A stretch of 5,863 nucleotides of DNA from an uncultured Alistipes sp. (GTDB lineage Bacteria > Bacteroidota > Bacteroidia > Bacteroidales > Rikenellaceae). Of this stretch, positions 1-5,863 are shown in pieces. The stretch is taken from assembly GCA_900766655.1 (NCBI GenBank), contig CAAFWE010000061.1, positions 1 through 5,863 on the forward strand, given 5' to 3'. The first letter of the stretch is position 1; every line of letters starts with the position of its first letter. The notes beneath the pieces are model-generated. The model had not been told where the DNA came from, made no database searches, and worked only from the letters and a program-made list of their open reading frames with translations. The position numbers were made by a program, and so were the translations under genes.

Positions 1-1
1 C

Positions 2-208
2 AACATCCCAGTGGCCGACCTCACCCGCGAGAGTGTGCGTCAGATGCTAAGCGCACGAGGAGCAGCAGCCGAGGCGGAGGCTATCATTGCGGTGATTGCT
101 CGCTGCGAGGAGGCTCAATACTCCCCTGCCGCAACCTCAGCTATGGAGGAGATTTACGAGGATGGTGTCGACGCAGTATCGAAGATTGAGTCGGCAATCA
201 AAAAATAG
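2..208 (+). CDS. batD: BatD C-terminal fragment (5' end outside window)
   Basis: This is the last 68 codons of a gene that begins before the window; the frame is open from base 2 and stops with TAG at 206-208. The fragment starts N-I-P-V-A-D-L-T-R-E. It continues with an alanine/glutamate-rich helical segment, a C-E-E-A-Q-Y-S-P motif and a final helix ending in K-K. This matches my recollection of the cytoplasmic tail of Bacteroidetes BatD (oxygen-tolerance family): a helical domain with an 'NIPV.DL' start and a 'C..A.Y.P' motif after the last membrane helix. BatD is a membrane protein of the bat operon, whose products are thought to form an envelope complex linked to aerotolerance or stress. 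The GTG at base 11 is internal, not a start, because homology continues upstream of it. The batE gene follows 6 bases later, which strongly supports the call. The periplasmic beta-rich part and the transmembrane helix are not in the window. Confidence 0.85.
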   Translation, partial: NIPVADLTRESVRQMLSARGAAAEAEAIIAVIARCEEAQYSPAATSAMEEIYEDGVDAVSKIESAIKK

Positions 209-214
209 AGAGTT

Positions 215-976
215 ATGAAGAGATTTCTGATATACACCATATTGCTACTTGCGTCGATATCGACCACTATGGCACAACCGACCTCGACAGAGCGTTGGGA
301 AATGGGCAACAAGGCCTATATGGATGGTGCCTACGACAAGGCAGTCGAGGAGTATAACGCCATTCTCGAGGGTGGCGAGTACTCGATGGAGTTGTACTAC
401 AATCTTGCCAATGCCTACTTCAAGATGGATAACATCGGCAAGGCTATACTCTACTACAACAAGGCGTTGCGAATAGCACCCTCGCAGGAGGATGTGCAGC
501 ACAACCTCGCCATTGCCGAGGCTCGCACCAAGGATAAGATTACGGCCGTACCCGAGTTCTTCCTCCACCGTTGGATGCGTGTGGTGCGTAACTCGGTGAG
601 TTGCAACACTTGGGGAGCACTCTCTGTCGCCCTCTTCGCGTTGATTCTGGCCTTTGCACTCCTATTCTTGCTGGCATCGCGCCTTGCGGTGCGTAAGGCG
701 GGCTTCTATGGAGCCTTGTGTGCGCTGTTGCTCTTTGTGGCCACAACCGCCTTTGCGGTATCGGCTCGCAACGAGATTCTCTTGCAAGAGGAGGCTGTGG
801 TGATATCGTCGGCCATCTCGGTGAAGAGTTCGCCCGACCGCTCGGCCACCGATTTGTTTGTACTGCACGAAGGTACTAAGTTGCGTATTGTGGCGGAGTT
901 CGACGAGTGGATTGAGGTGGTTATAGCCGATGGCAAGAAGGGCTGGACCGAGAAGAGACACATAGAGAATATTTAG
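215..976 (+). CDS. batE: BatE, TPR and SH3-like membrane protein of the bat aerotolerance operon
   Basis: The 253-residue protein has the full BatE layout. A signal peptide covers residues 1-20, with likely cleavage after T-M-A before Q21. Two tetratricopeptide repeats follow at about 26-59 and 60-93, with the usual pattern G-N-x-A-Y and Y-Y-N-L-A-N-A-Y-F-K. Two hydrophobic membrane helices lie at about 133-154 and 163-184. The last 60 residues form a bacterial SH3-like domain with the family-typical V-K-S-S-P-D and F-V-L-H-E-G-T-K motifs and a G-W near the end. The predicted topology puts both the TPR region and the SH3 region outside the cytoplasm. BatE is thought to work as a scaffold with the von Willebrand-domain proteins BatA/BatB and with BatD; its biochemical activity is not known. 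It starts 6 bases after batD and ends 3 bases before recR. No truncation or frameshift is seen. The ATG at 215 is preferred because it gives the signal peptide directly. Confidence 0.93.
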   Translation: MKRFLIYTILLLASISTTMAQPTSTERWEMGNKAYMDGAYDKAVEEYNAILEGGEYSMELYYNLANAYFKMDNIGKAILYYNKALRIAPSQEDVQHNLAIAEARTKDKITAVPEFFLHRWMRVVRNSVSCNTWGALSVALFALILAFALLFLLASRLAVRKAGFYGALCALLLFVATTAFAVSARNEILLQEEAVVISSAISVKSSPDRSATDLFVLHEGTKLRIVAEFDEWIEVVIADGKKGWTEKRHIENI

Positions 977-979
977 GCT

Positions 980-1582
980 ATGTCGAAGTTATTGGATAAT
1001 GTCGTAGGAGAACTCTCGCGTCTGCCAGGTATAGGTCGCAGAACAGCACTCCGTCTGGCTATGCATCTGCTCCGTATGGAGGAGGAGGATGTGGTAGCTA
1101 TGGGCGAGAGCCTCATTGACTTTCGCACCAAGGTGTGCCGATGTGCCAAGTGCAACAACCTCTCCGATACGGAGATTTGCGATGTGTGCAACGACTCCAC
1201 CCGCGACAAGAGCGTGGTCTGCGTAGTCGAGCAGGTGTCGGACCTCCTCTCCATCGAAAAGACACACCAATATCGTGGAGTCTACAATGTGTTGGGCGGA
1301 GTAATATCGCCTATGCAGGGTATCGCGCCATCCGACCTACGCATCGACCTACTGCTCGACCGCATCGCATTGGGCGAGGTGAAGGAGGTGATAATTGCCA
1401 TCTCGGCATCGGTCGAGGGCGAGACTACGATGTTCTACTTGATGAATTGCCTCAAACGATTCCCTCATCTGAAGGTGACCACCATAGCGCGAGGCATCGG
1501 CTTTGGCGACGAGCTCGAGTATGTGGATGAACTCACTATTACTCAGGCCCTTATAAACCGTCGCGAGATAACTAAACTATAA
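980..1582 (+). CDS. recR: Recombination mediator RecR
   Basis: The 200-residue length is typical of RecR. In order, the protein shows an N-terminal helix-hairpin-helix DNA-binding motif (about 10-30, core L-P-G-I-G-R-R-T-A), and a four-cysteine zinc finger with C55-x2-C58 and C67-x2-C70. A Toprim domain follows (about 79-175), with the V-C-V-V-E strand and the V-L-G-G-V-I-S-P-M-Q-G-I motif. The C-terminal segment carries A-R-G-I-G-F-G-D-E-L-E-Y-V-D-E-L-T. RecR works in the cytoplasm with RecO, and in many bacteria RecF, to load RecA onto SSB-coated single-stranded DNA at gaps and breaks. An additional cysteine (C53) sits just before the zinc finger. The gene starts 3 bases after batE and ends 4 bases before the GH13 gene, so translation may be coupled to its neighbours. 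Its placement after batE looks like operon packing; no functional link to Bat proteins is shown. Confidence 0.97.
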   Translation: MSKLLDNVVGELSRLPGIGRRTALRLAMHLLRMEEEDVVAMGESLIDFRTKVCRCAKCNNLSDTEICDVCNDSTRDKSVVCVVEQVSDLLSIEKTHQYRGVYNVLGGVISPMQGIAPSDLRIDLLLDRIALGEVKEVIIAISASVEGETTMFYLMNCLKRFPHLKVTTIARGIGFGDELEYVDELTITQALINRREITKL

Positions 1583-1586
1583 AAAT

Positions 1587-2963
1587 ATGAAAAAACTCTT
1601 TGTAGCACTTTTGCTTTTGGTGTTGAGCACTCAGTTAATGGCGCAGGAGAATTGCCATAACTTTAATGCTCGACAGTCGCCCGCCTGGTTTCGTGAGGGC
1701 ATAACCTATCAGTTGATGCCTCGATGCTTCAGCGAGGAGGGTACATTGAAGGGTGCTGAGAAGCACCTCGAGAGACTTGCCGACTTGGGAGTTTCGGTGG
1801 TCTATTTGTTACCTGTGAATGTAGCGGATACCGATATGGACAAGACAAAGTGGAGTCCACGACAGCATAAGTCTGGATTCAACGACCCTCGCAACCCATA
1901 TCGCGCTGGTGACTACTTCCACGTAGACCCTGAGTATGGTACCGACCAAGATTTGAAGGAGTTCGTGAACAAGGCACACTCGCTCGGTATGAGGGTGTTC
2001 CTCGACCTTGTGTTTGGTCACTGTGGCCCAGGTGCGCAGGTTGTGAAGCAGCACCCCGAGTTCTTCCTCTACAACGAGAAGGGTGAGATGGAGCTTACTC
2101 GTTGGCAGTTCCCGAAGTTCGATACCAACTATAGCGGTACTCGAGCATACTTCAAGAGTATTATGAGCTACTACTTGTCGAACTACGACGTGGATGGTTT
2201 CCGTTGCGACGTGTCGGATTTGGTGCCAATATCCTTCTGGGAGGAGGTGCGCCCCGAGTTGGAGCTTATAAAGCCGGAGTTGGTTATGGTTGCCGAGTCG
2301 CGCAAACCATACAATACGCGCTATGCGTTCGATGCCAACTATAACTGGAATATTGGCCGAAAGGCTATGCGCTATATCTTAGAGCAGAGACCAGAGGTCG
2401 CCGATAAGGGTGGTATGGCGTATGTACGCGACAGACACGAGTATAACGCCTCGATATGCCCTAAGGGTGCATTGCATTGGAATATGACCGAGAACCACGA
2501 CTTTGCGACCGACGCTTTCGATAATAGAATGGAGAAGCGCTTCGGAAATGCTTGTTGTGAGGCGCAGCTGGCGTTTATGTTCGCCATCGACGGTGTGCCA
2601 TTCCTCTTCAATGGTCAGGAGATTGCTCACGCGAAGCGTGTTTCGTTATTTGGTCACAAGGATTGCTGGATCGACTGGAAAACCGACGGTGCAACAGAGG
2701 TAGCGAAGGATAGAACAGCGAAGATAAAGGCTTGGGTAAAGATGCGTAAGGAGCAGAAAGCGCTCACATACGGCAATACCGAGTGGATTGACAACGATAA
2801 ACCTGCCGAGGTGCTCTCGTTCAAGCGTACCTACGAGGGATGCAGCGATGTGTTGTTCGTGGGTAACTTCTCCGAAAAGGAGATTAAAGTGAAACTCGCA
2901 GATGGCACAAAGTACACACTTGCTCCGTGGGGTTACATCTTCGAACCTAAGAGTAGACGATAA
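1587..2963 (+). CDS. Secreted alpha-amylase-family glycoside hydrolase (GH13)
   Basis: The protein has 458 residues. A signal peptide covers residues 1-19 (basic start, leucine-rich core, L-M-A cleavage site before Q20) and no lipobox follows, so the enzyme is predicted to be periplasmic or released. A (beta/alpha)8 catalytic domain spans about 34-375 and a small beta-sheet C domain covers the rest. All three GH13 catalytic acids are visible: nucleophile D208 in G-F-R-C-D-V, acid/base E237 in V-A-E-S, and transition-state stabiliser D305 in E-N-H-D. The early motif Y-Q-L-M-P-R-C-F and the motif N-P-Y-R-A-G-D-Y-F-H-V-D-P-E-Y-G-T are also typical of the family. Conserved region I reads D140-L-V-F-G-H145, with glycine where most members have asparagine. 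The family acts on alpha-glucosidic bonds of starch, glycogen, maltodextrins or related sugars with retention of configuration; the exact substrate and subfamily cannot be read here. The gene starts 4 bases after recR, at an ATG preceded by an A-rich stretch. Confidence 0.92.
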   Translation: MKKLFVALLLLVLSTQLMAQENCHNFNARQSPAWFREGITYQLMPRCFSEEGTLKGAEKHLERLADLGVSVVYLLPVNVADTDMDKTKWSPRQHKSGFNDPRNPYRAGDYFHVDPEYGTDQDLKEFVNKAHSLGMRVFLDLVFGHCGPGAQVVKQHPEFFLYNEKGEMELTRWQFPKFDTNYSGTRAYFKSIMSYYLSNYDVDGFRCDVSDLVPISFWEEVRPELELIKPELVMVAESRKPYNTRYAFDANYNWNIGRKAMRYILEQRPEVADKGGMAYVRDRHEYNASICPKGALHWNMTENHDFATDAFDNRMEKRFGNACCEAQLAFMFAIDGVPFLFNGQEIAHAKRVSLFGHKDCWIDWKTDGATEVAKDRTAKIKAWVKMRKEQKALTYGNTEWIDNDKPAEVLSFKRTYEGCSDVLFVGNFSEKEIKVKLADGTKYTLAPWGYIFEPKSRR

Positions 2964-2982
2964 CCAAAAAAACATAAAGAAT
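2964..2982 (+). promoter_or_regulatory. A-rich translation leader of the META lipoprotein gene
   Basis: This 19-base gap between the GH13 stop and the ATG at 2983 is the longest spacer in the window, and 14 of its bases are adenine. It has no GGAGG-type ribosome binding site. Bacteroidetes commonly start translation from A-rich, unstructured leaders, so this supports ATG 2983 over an upstream in-frame ATG at 2902 that would lie inside the GH13 gene. I see no TAnnTTTG-type Bacteroidetes -7 element and no hairpin here, so it is not offered as a promoter or terminator. Confidence 0.4.
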
Positions 2983-3405
2983 ATGAAGAAGTTATTAATT
3001 CTGTTAGTGACAGCCGCAGTAGTTGTGGGTTGTTGCTCGACTTGTCGTTCGCGCGTGAAGAACGCCAAACCGCTCGAGGGTACCGTATGGCACCTTGTGA
3101 AGATGGGTGGCGAGAGCAAGACTCTGCCAGCAGATAGTTTCAACCTTATCCTCAAGGATAACAATGTGGGCGGTGTTGCCGCTTGCAACAGCCTTGTGGG
3201 CAACTATGCTGTAGGCGAGAAGTTCAAGTTGCGTCTCTCCTCGCTCGGCACCACTATGATGCTCTGCCCACAGAATGGCGAATTGGAGCAGAAGTACCTT
3301 AACATCCTCGCCAAGACCACCCACTACGACATCGACTACAACTTGTTGATGCTGATGGAGAATGGCACCATCTTGGCGGTATTCGAAGCACAACCTCAAA
3401 AATAG
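2983..3405 (+). CDS. META-domain (HslJ-like) lipoprotein
   Basis: The protein has 140 residues. The N-terminus is a lipoprotein signal, M-K-K followed by a hydrophobic run ending V-V-G-C, with C17 the predicted lipidated residue. The mature start is C-C-S-T-C-R-S-R. It lacks the acidic residues that mark surface export of lipoproteins in some Bacteroidetes, so a periplasm-facing location is inferred. Residues about 31-136 match the META/HslJ fold (formerly DUF306): G-T-V-W-H-L near the start, a central V-A-A-C-N-S-L-V-G-N-Y, then T-T-M-M-L-C-P and a final strand L-L-M-L-M-E-N-G. The family includes E. coli HslJ, linked to heat shock and novobiocin resistance, but its molecular role is largely unknown. 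The start at 2983 is chosen because it gives the lipoprotein signal at once; a longer reading from 2902 would overlap the GH13 gene and bury that signal. It lies 19 bases after GH13 and 8 bases before the rhamnosidase gene, suggesting co-expression. Confidence 0.88.
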   Translation: MKKLLILLVTAAVVVGCCSTCRSRVKNAKPLEGTVWHLVKMGGESKTLPADSFNLILKDNNVGGVAACNSLVGNYAVGEKFKLRLSSLGTTMMLCPQNGELEQKYLNILAKTTHYDIDYNLLMLMENGTILAVFEAQPQK

Positions 3406-3413
3406 AGACCGCA

Positions 3414-5863
3414 ATGAAACGACTGCTAACCCTCGCATTTGCTCTTTTGCCCCTCGCAGCATTGGCAAGTGTCGAGATAACCTCTTTGCGAGTAAATGGC
3501 CTCACAGAGCCTACGGGCGTAGACCCTACCGCTCCAGTGACATTCAGCTGGAGTGCCACATCAGCCGAAAAGGGGGCTTCACAGCTCGCCTACGAGGTGT
3601 CGGTCTATCGTGGCGCAATCCGAATTTGGAGTAGCGGCTATGTCAAGTCGGACAACTCCATTGCGATACCCTACACTGGTCGACTCCTCCCCGACTGCAG
3701 ATACTCTGTAGATGTTCGCATCTGGGACAACAAGAATTGTGTCTCGAAGAGCGTCTCGGCAAATTGGTCGACTGGTCTGCGTACCGAGGATTGGAAGGCC
3801 GAGATGATAGGCACCAAGCAGGGTACATGCCCTATCAACATCCGCCACAAAGTAACTCTCGACAAGAAGATTAAGCGTGCCACAGCCTACATCACCTCGC
3901 ACGGTCTATACGAGGCATATATTAATGGTACGCGCGTGGGCGACGCATATATGACACCTGGATGGACCTCCTACAACAAGCGTCTGCAGTATCAGGCATT
4001 CGATGTAACCTCGCTGTTGCAGCGTGGCGAGAATGTGGTGGCAGCAGTTGTAGCGCAGGGTTGGTACTCGGGTATGGGCTACCGCACTCGCAACCGCTAT
4101 GGCGACGACACCGCACTGCTGATGCAGGTGAATGTGGAGTATACCAATGGCGAAAAGGTAGTTATCGCAAGTGACGAGAGCTGGCGAATGTCATCTTCGG
4201 CAAAGGCTTCGGGCGTTGTGATGACCGACATCTATCACGGTCAGACCACCGATGCACGCCTCATCGACAAGAGTTGGGCAACAACCGCCTACACCGAAGG
4301 TGCAGAGTGGACAAAGGCCGAGAAAATCGAGTTCAACAAGACTGTTCTCTGCTCGACTGACAACGAGATGGTCAAGGCGCAGAAACCTATCAAGGCTATC
4401 AAATATATCGTCACTCCGAAGGGCGAAAAAGTGATTGACTTTGGTCAGAATATCGTGGGTTGGGAGCGTGCTTTACTCAAGGGTAAAGCGGGTGATACCA
4501 TCCGCATATACCACGCCGAGACGCTCGACGAAAAGGGCAATTTCTACACCACAAATCTCCGTACTGCCAAGGCTACAAGTACCTATGTAATGAACGGTGG
4601 CGAGAAGATGGAGTTCATCCCATCGTTGACCTTCTATGGCTTCCGATACATCAAGGTCGAGGGGGCAGAGGGCGACCTCAACCTCGAGGATTTCGAGGCT
4701 GTACCCGTATGGTCGAACTTCGCAAATGTGGGCGAGTTCACCTCGTCGAACAAACTCATAAATCAGCTCCAGAGCAACATCTGGTGGGGTTTTCACGACA
4801 ATTTCCTCGACATTCCGACCGACTGCCCACAACGCAACGAGCGACTCGGTTGGACTGGCGATGCACAGGTATTTTTCCGCACCGCAGCCTTCCTCGGACA
4901 TGTCGAGAATTTCTTCGATAAGTGGCTCAAGGATCTCACTGTCGACCAATATGCCGATGGCGCGATGCCTCGTGTCATACCCGACATCTACGACAAGAAG
5001 CGTCGTGGTCGTGTCGAGGCTTGCGGATGGGCCGATGCCGCCACTATCATCCCTTGGCACCACTATATGGCCTACAGCAACAAGGAGACACTCGGAAACT
5101 CCTATGGTGCTATGAAGAAGTGGGTGGATCACCTCATCACATTGAGCCGAGAGAACAACTACCTCTGGGTGGGTGGTTCGCACTATGGCGATTGGCTCTT
5201 CTACTCGGTGGATAACGACCGCGACGGAGTATCGGCTGTGACCTCGAAATACCTCATTGCACAGTGCTTCTTTGCCCACTCGCTGGACAATGTAGCAAAG
5301 GCTGCCGAGGTGTTGGGCAAGACATACGATGTGGCCTACTACACCGACATTGCCAAGAAGGTACGCCAAGCTTATCAGAACGAATATGTAACGCCAAACG
5401 GACTCATTTCGAGCGACACACAGACCGCTTATGTCTTGGCTCTGAAGTTCGATATGTTGCCAGAGAATAAACGAGCACAAGCTGCTAAACGATTGGTAGA
5501 CAACATCAAACGCTACAAGTATCACATCTCGACTGGCTTCCTCGGCACACCTTACATCTGCGATGTTCTCACCGAGTATGGCTATAGCGACATCGCCTAT
5601 CGTCTGCTCTTGCAGGAGAGCTGCCCAGGCTGGTTGTATCAGGTGAAAATGGGCGCGACCACCGTATGGGAGCGTTGGGATAGTATTCGTCCCGATGGTT
5701 CGATTCCAGACAATGGAATGAACTCGCTCAACCACTACTCTTATGGCTCGATTGGCGACTGGCTCTACCGCTCGGCTGTGGGTATCCGCGAGGCCTCTGC
5801 GGGCTACAAGAGCATCGTTATCAAGCCTCACACTGGTGGCAACTTCGACCATATGAGTGCCTC
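3414..5863 (+). CDS. Secreted alpha-L-rhamnosidase (GH78), 3' end outside window
   Basis: From ATG 3414 the frame stays open to the right edge, giving 816 complete codons and no stop. Family members are often around 900 residues, so perhaps 60-100 residues are missing. A signal peptide covers residues 1-18 (A-L-A before S19) with no lipobox. The domains in order are an Ig/fibronectin-like N-terminal module (about 19-120), the rhamnosidase N-terminal jelly-roll (about 150-310, with G-L-Y-E-A-Y-I-N-G), a concanavalin-like beta domain (about 328-435, with F-G-Q-N-I-V-G-W), an (alpha/alpha)6 catalytic barrel (about 440-780), and the start of the C-terminal beta domain. The motif D-C-P-Q-R-N-E-R-L-G-W-T-G-D holds D470, E476 (expected general acid), W480 and D483. 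W-E-R-W-D holds E753 (expected general base), with H774 exactly 21 residues later; this spacing agrees with what I recall of characterised GH78 enzymes. The enzyme removes terminal alpha-L-rhamnose by inversion, from plant glycosides, pectin side chains or bacterial polysaccharides; the substrate is not readable here. Confidence 0.95.
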   Translation, partial: MKRLLTLAFALLPLAALASVEITSLRVNGLTEPTGVDPTAPVTFSWSATSAEKGASQLAYEVSVYRGAIRIWSSGYVKSDNSIAIPYTGRLLPDCRYSVDVRIWDNKNCVSKSVSANWSTGLRTEDWKAEMIGTKQGTCPINIRHKVTLDKKIKRATAYITSHGLYEAYINGTRVGDAYMTPGWTSYNKRLQYQAFDVTSLLQRGENVVAAVVAQGWYSGMGYRTRNRYGDDTALLMQVNVEYTNGEKVVIASDESWRMSSSAKASGVVMTDIYHGQTTDARLIDKSWATTAYTEGAEWTKAEKIEFNKTVLCSTDNEMVKAQKPIKAIKYIVTPKGEKVIDFGQNIVGWERALLKGKAGDTIRIYHAETLDEKGNFYTTNLRTAKATSTYVMNGGEKMEFIPSLTFYGFRYIKVEGAEGDLNLEDFEAVPVWSNFANVGEFTSSNKLINQLQSNIWWGFHDNFLDIPTDCPQRNERLGWTGDAQVFFRTAAFLGHVENFFDKWLKDLTVDQYADGAMPRVIPDIYDKKRRGRVEACGWADAATIIPWHHYMAYSNKETLGNSYGAMKKWVDHLITLSRENNYLWVGGSHYGDWLFYSVDNDRDGVSAVTSKYLIAQCFFAHSLDNVAKAAEVLGKTYDVAYYTDIAKKVRQAYQNEYVTPNGLISSDTQTAYVLALKFDMLPENKRAQAAKRLVDNIKRYKYHISTGFLGTPYICDVLTEYGYSDIAYRLLLQESCPGWLYQVKMGATTVWERWDSIRPDGSIPDNGMNSLNHYSYGSIGDWLYRSAVGIREASAGYKSIVIKPHTGGNFDHMSA

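Larger units (their letters stand above)
2..5863 (+). other. Tightly packed co-directional gene cluster (putative operon)
   Basis: Six genes on the same strand are separated by 6, 3, 4, 19 and 8 bases (209-214, 977-979, 1583-1586, 2964-2982, 3406-3413). None of these gaps can hold a rho-independent terminator, and no Bacteroidetes promoter motif is apparent in them. Co-transcription from a promoter upstream of the window, probably ahead of the first bat gene, is the simplest reading. Promoters hidden inside coding sequence, for instance late in recR, cannot be excluded. Both ends of the unit lie outside the window. Confidence 0.6.

Noticed and set aside
11..208. A separate 65-residue protein starting at GTG 11.
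   Set aside because: The frame is open to the window edge, and the residues before the GTG (N-I-P) belong to a motif expected of the BatD tail, so this is the end of a longer gene.
1583..1586. A possible terminator or promoter between recR and the GH13 gene, where the function of the cluster changes.
   Set aside because: The gap is only 4 bases, and I found no hairpin with a T-run and no TAnnTTTG element next to it. A promoter inside the recR coding sequence cannot be ruled out by eye.
2902..2982. An upstream in-frame ATG that would lengthen the META lipoprotein by 27 residues.
   Set aside because: The extension lies inside the GH13 coding sequence and would bury the lipoprotein signal that begins directly at ATG 2983, which has an A-rich leader.
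2646..3203. A 185-codon minus-strand open frame spanning the GH13/META junction.
   Set aside because: It runs antisense to two well-supported genes and across their junction, has no recognisable motif, and has no plausible start context.
4473..5852. A 459-codon open frame on the minus strand, opposite the GH78 gene.
   Set aside because: Its codons are exactly in phase with the sense codons, so it is stopped only where the rhamnosidase uses TTA, CTA or TCA, which it rarely does. It ends precisely at the TTA codon at 4473. The translation is rich in V, I and E with no recognisable domain, while the sense strand encodes an intact catalytic protein.

Overview
The window looks like chromosomal DNA of a moderately GC-rich Bacteroidales bacterium, possibly Alistipes/Rikenellaceae-like, although the genus cannot be fixed from sequence alone. 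The reasons are the end of a Bacteroidetes-type bat (aerotolerance) operon, secreted glycoside hydrolases of gut-Bacteroidetes type, a META-domain lipoprotein, and start codons preceded by A-rich stretches rather than strong Shine-Dalgarno sequences.

All genes lie on the + strand and are packed almost end to end. From left to right they are: the 3' end of batD (2-208), batE (215-976), recR (980-1582), a secreted GH13 alpha-amylase-family enzyme (1587-2963), a small META/HslJ-like lipoprotein (2983-3405), and a secreted GH78 alpha-L-rhamnosidase (3414 to beyond the right edge). The gaps are 6, 3, 4, 19 and 8 bases. There is no room for a classical terminator or promoter between genes, so the layout suggests one transcription unit or a chain of read-through genes. 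No stretch longer than 20 bases is without a gene.

Functionally the unit has two halves. The left half holds cell-envelope Bat proteins and the recombination mediator RecR, which are housekeeping or stress functions. The right half holds exported proteins: an alpha-glucan-active enzyme, an envelope lipoprotein and a rhamnosidase, which would act on starch-like glucans and on rhamnose-containing plant or bacterial glycans. No SusC/SusD pair, regulator or transporter is visible, so the right half is not a demonstrated polysaccharide utilisation locus.

I found no tRNA, rRNA, CRISPR array, insertion sequence or broken gene. Nothing here is convincingly a new system. The most interesting points are the gene arrangement itself, the META lipoprotein between two glycosidases, and a substituted conserved region I in the GH13 enzyme.
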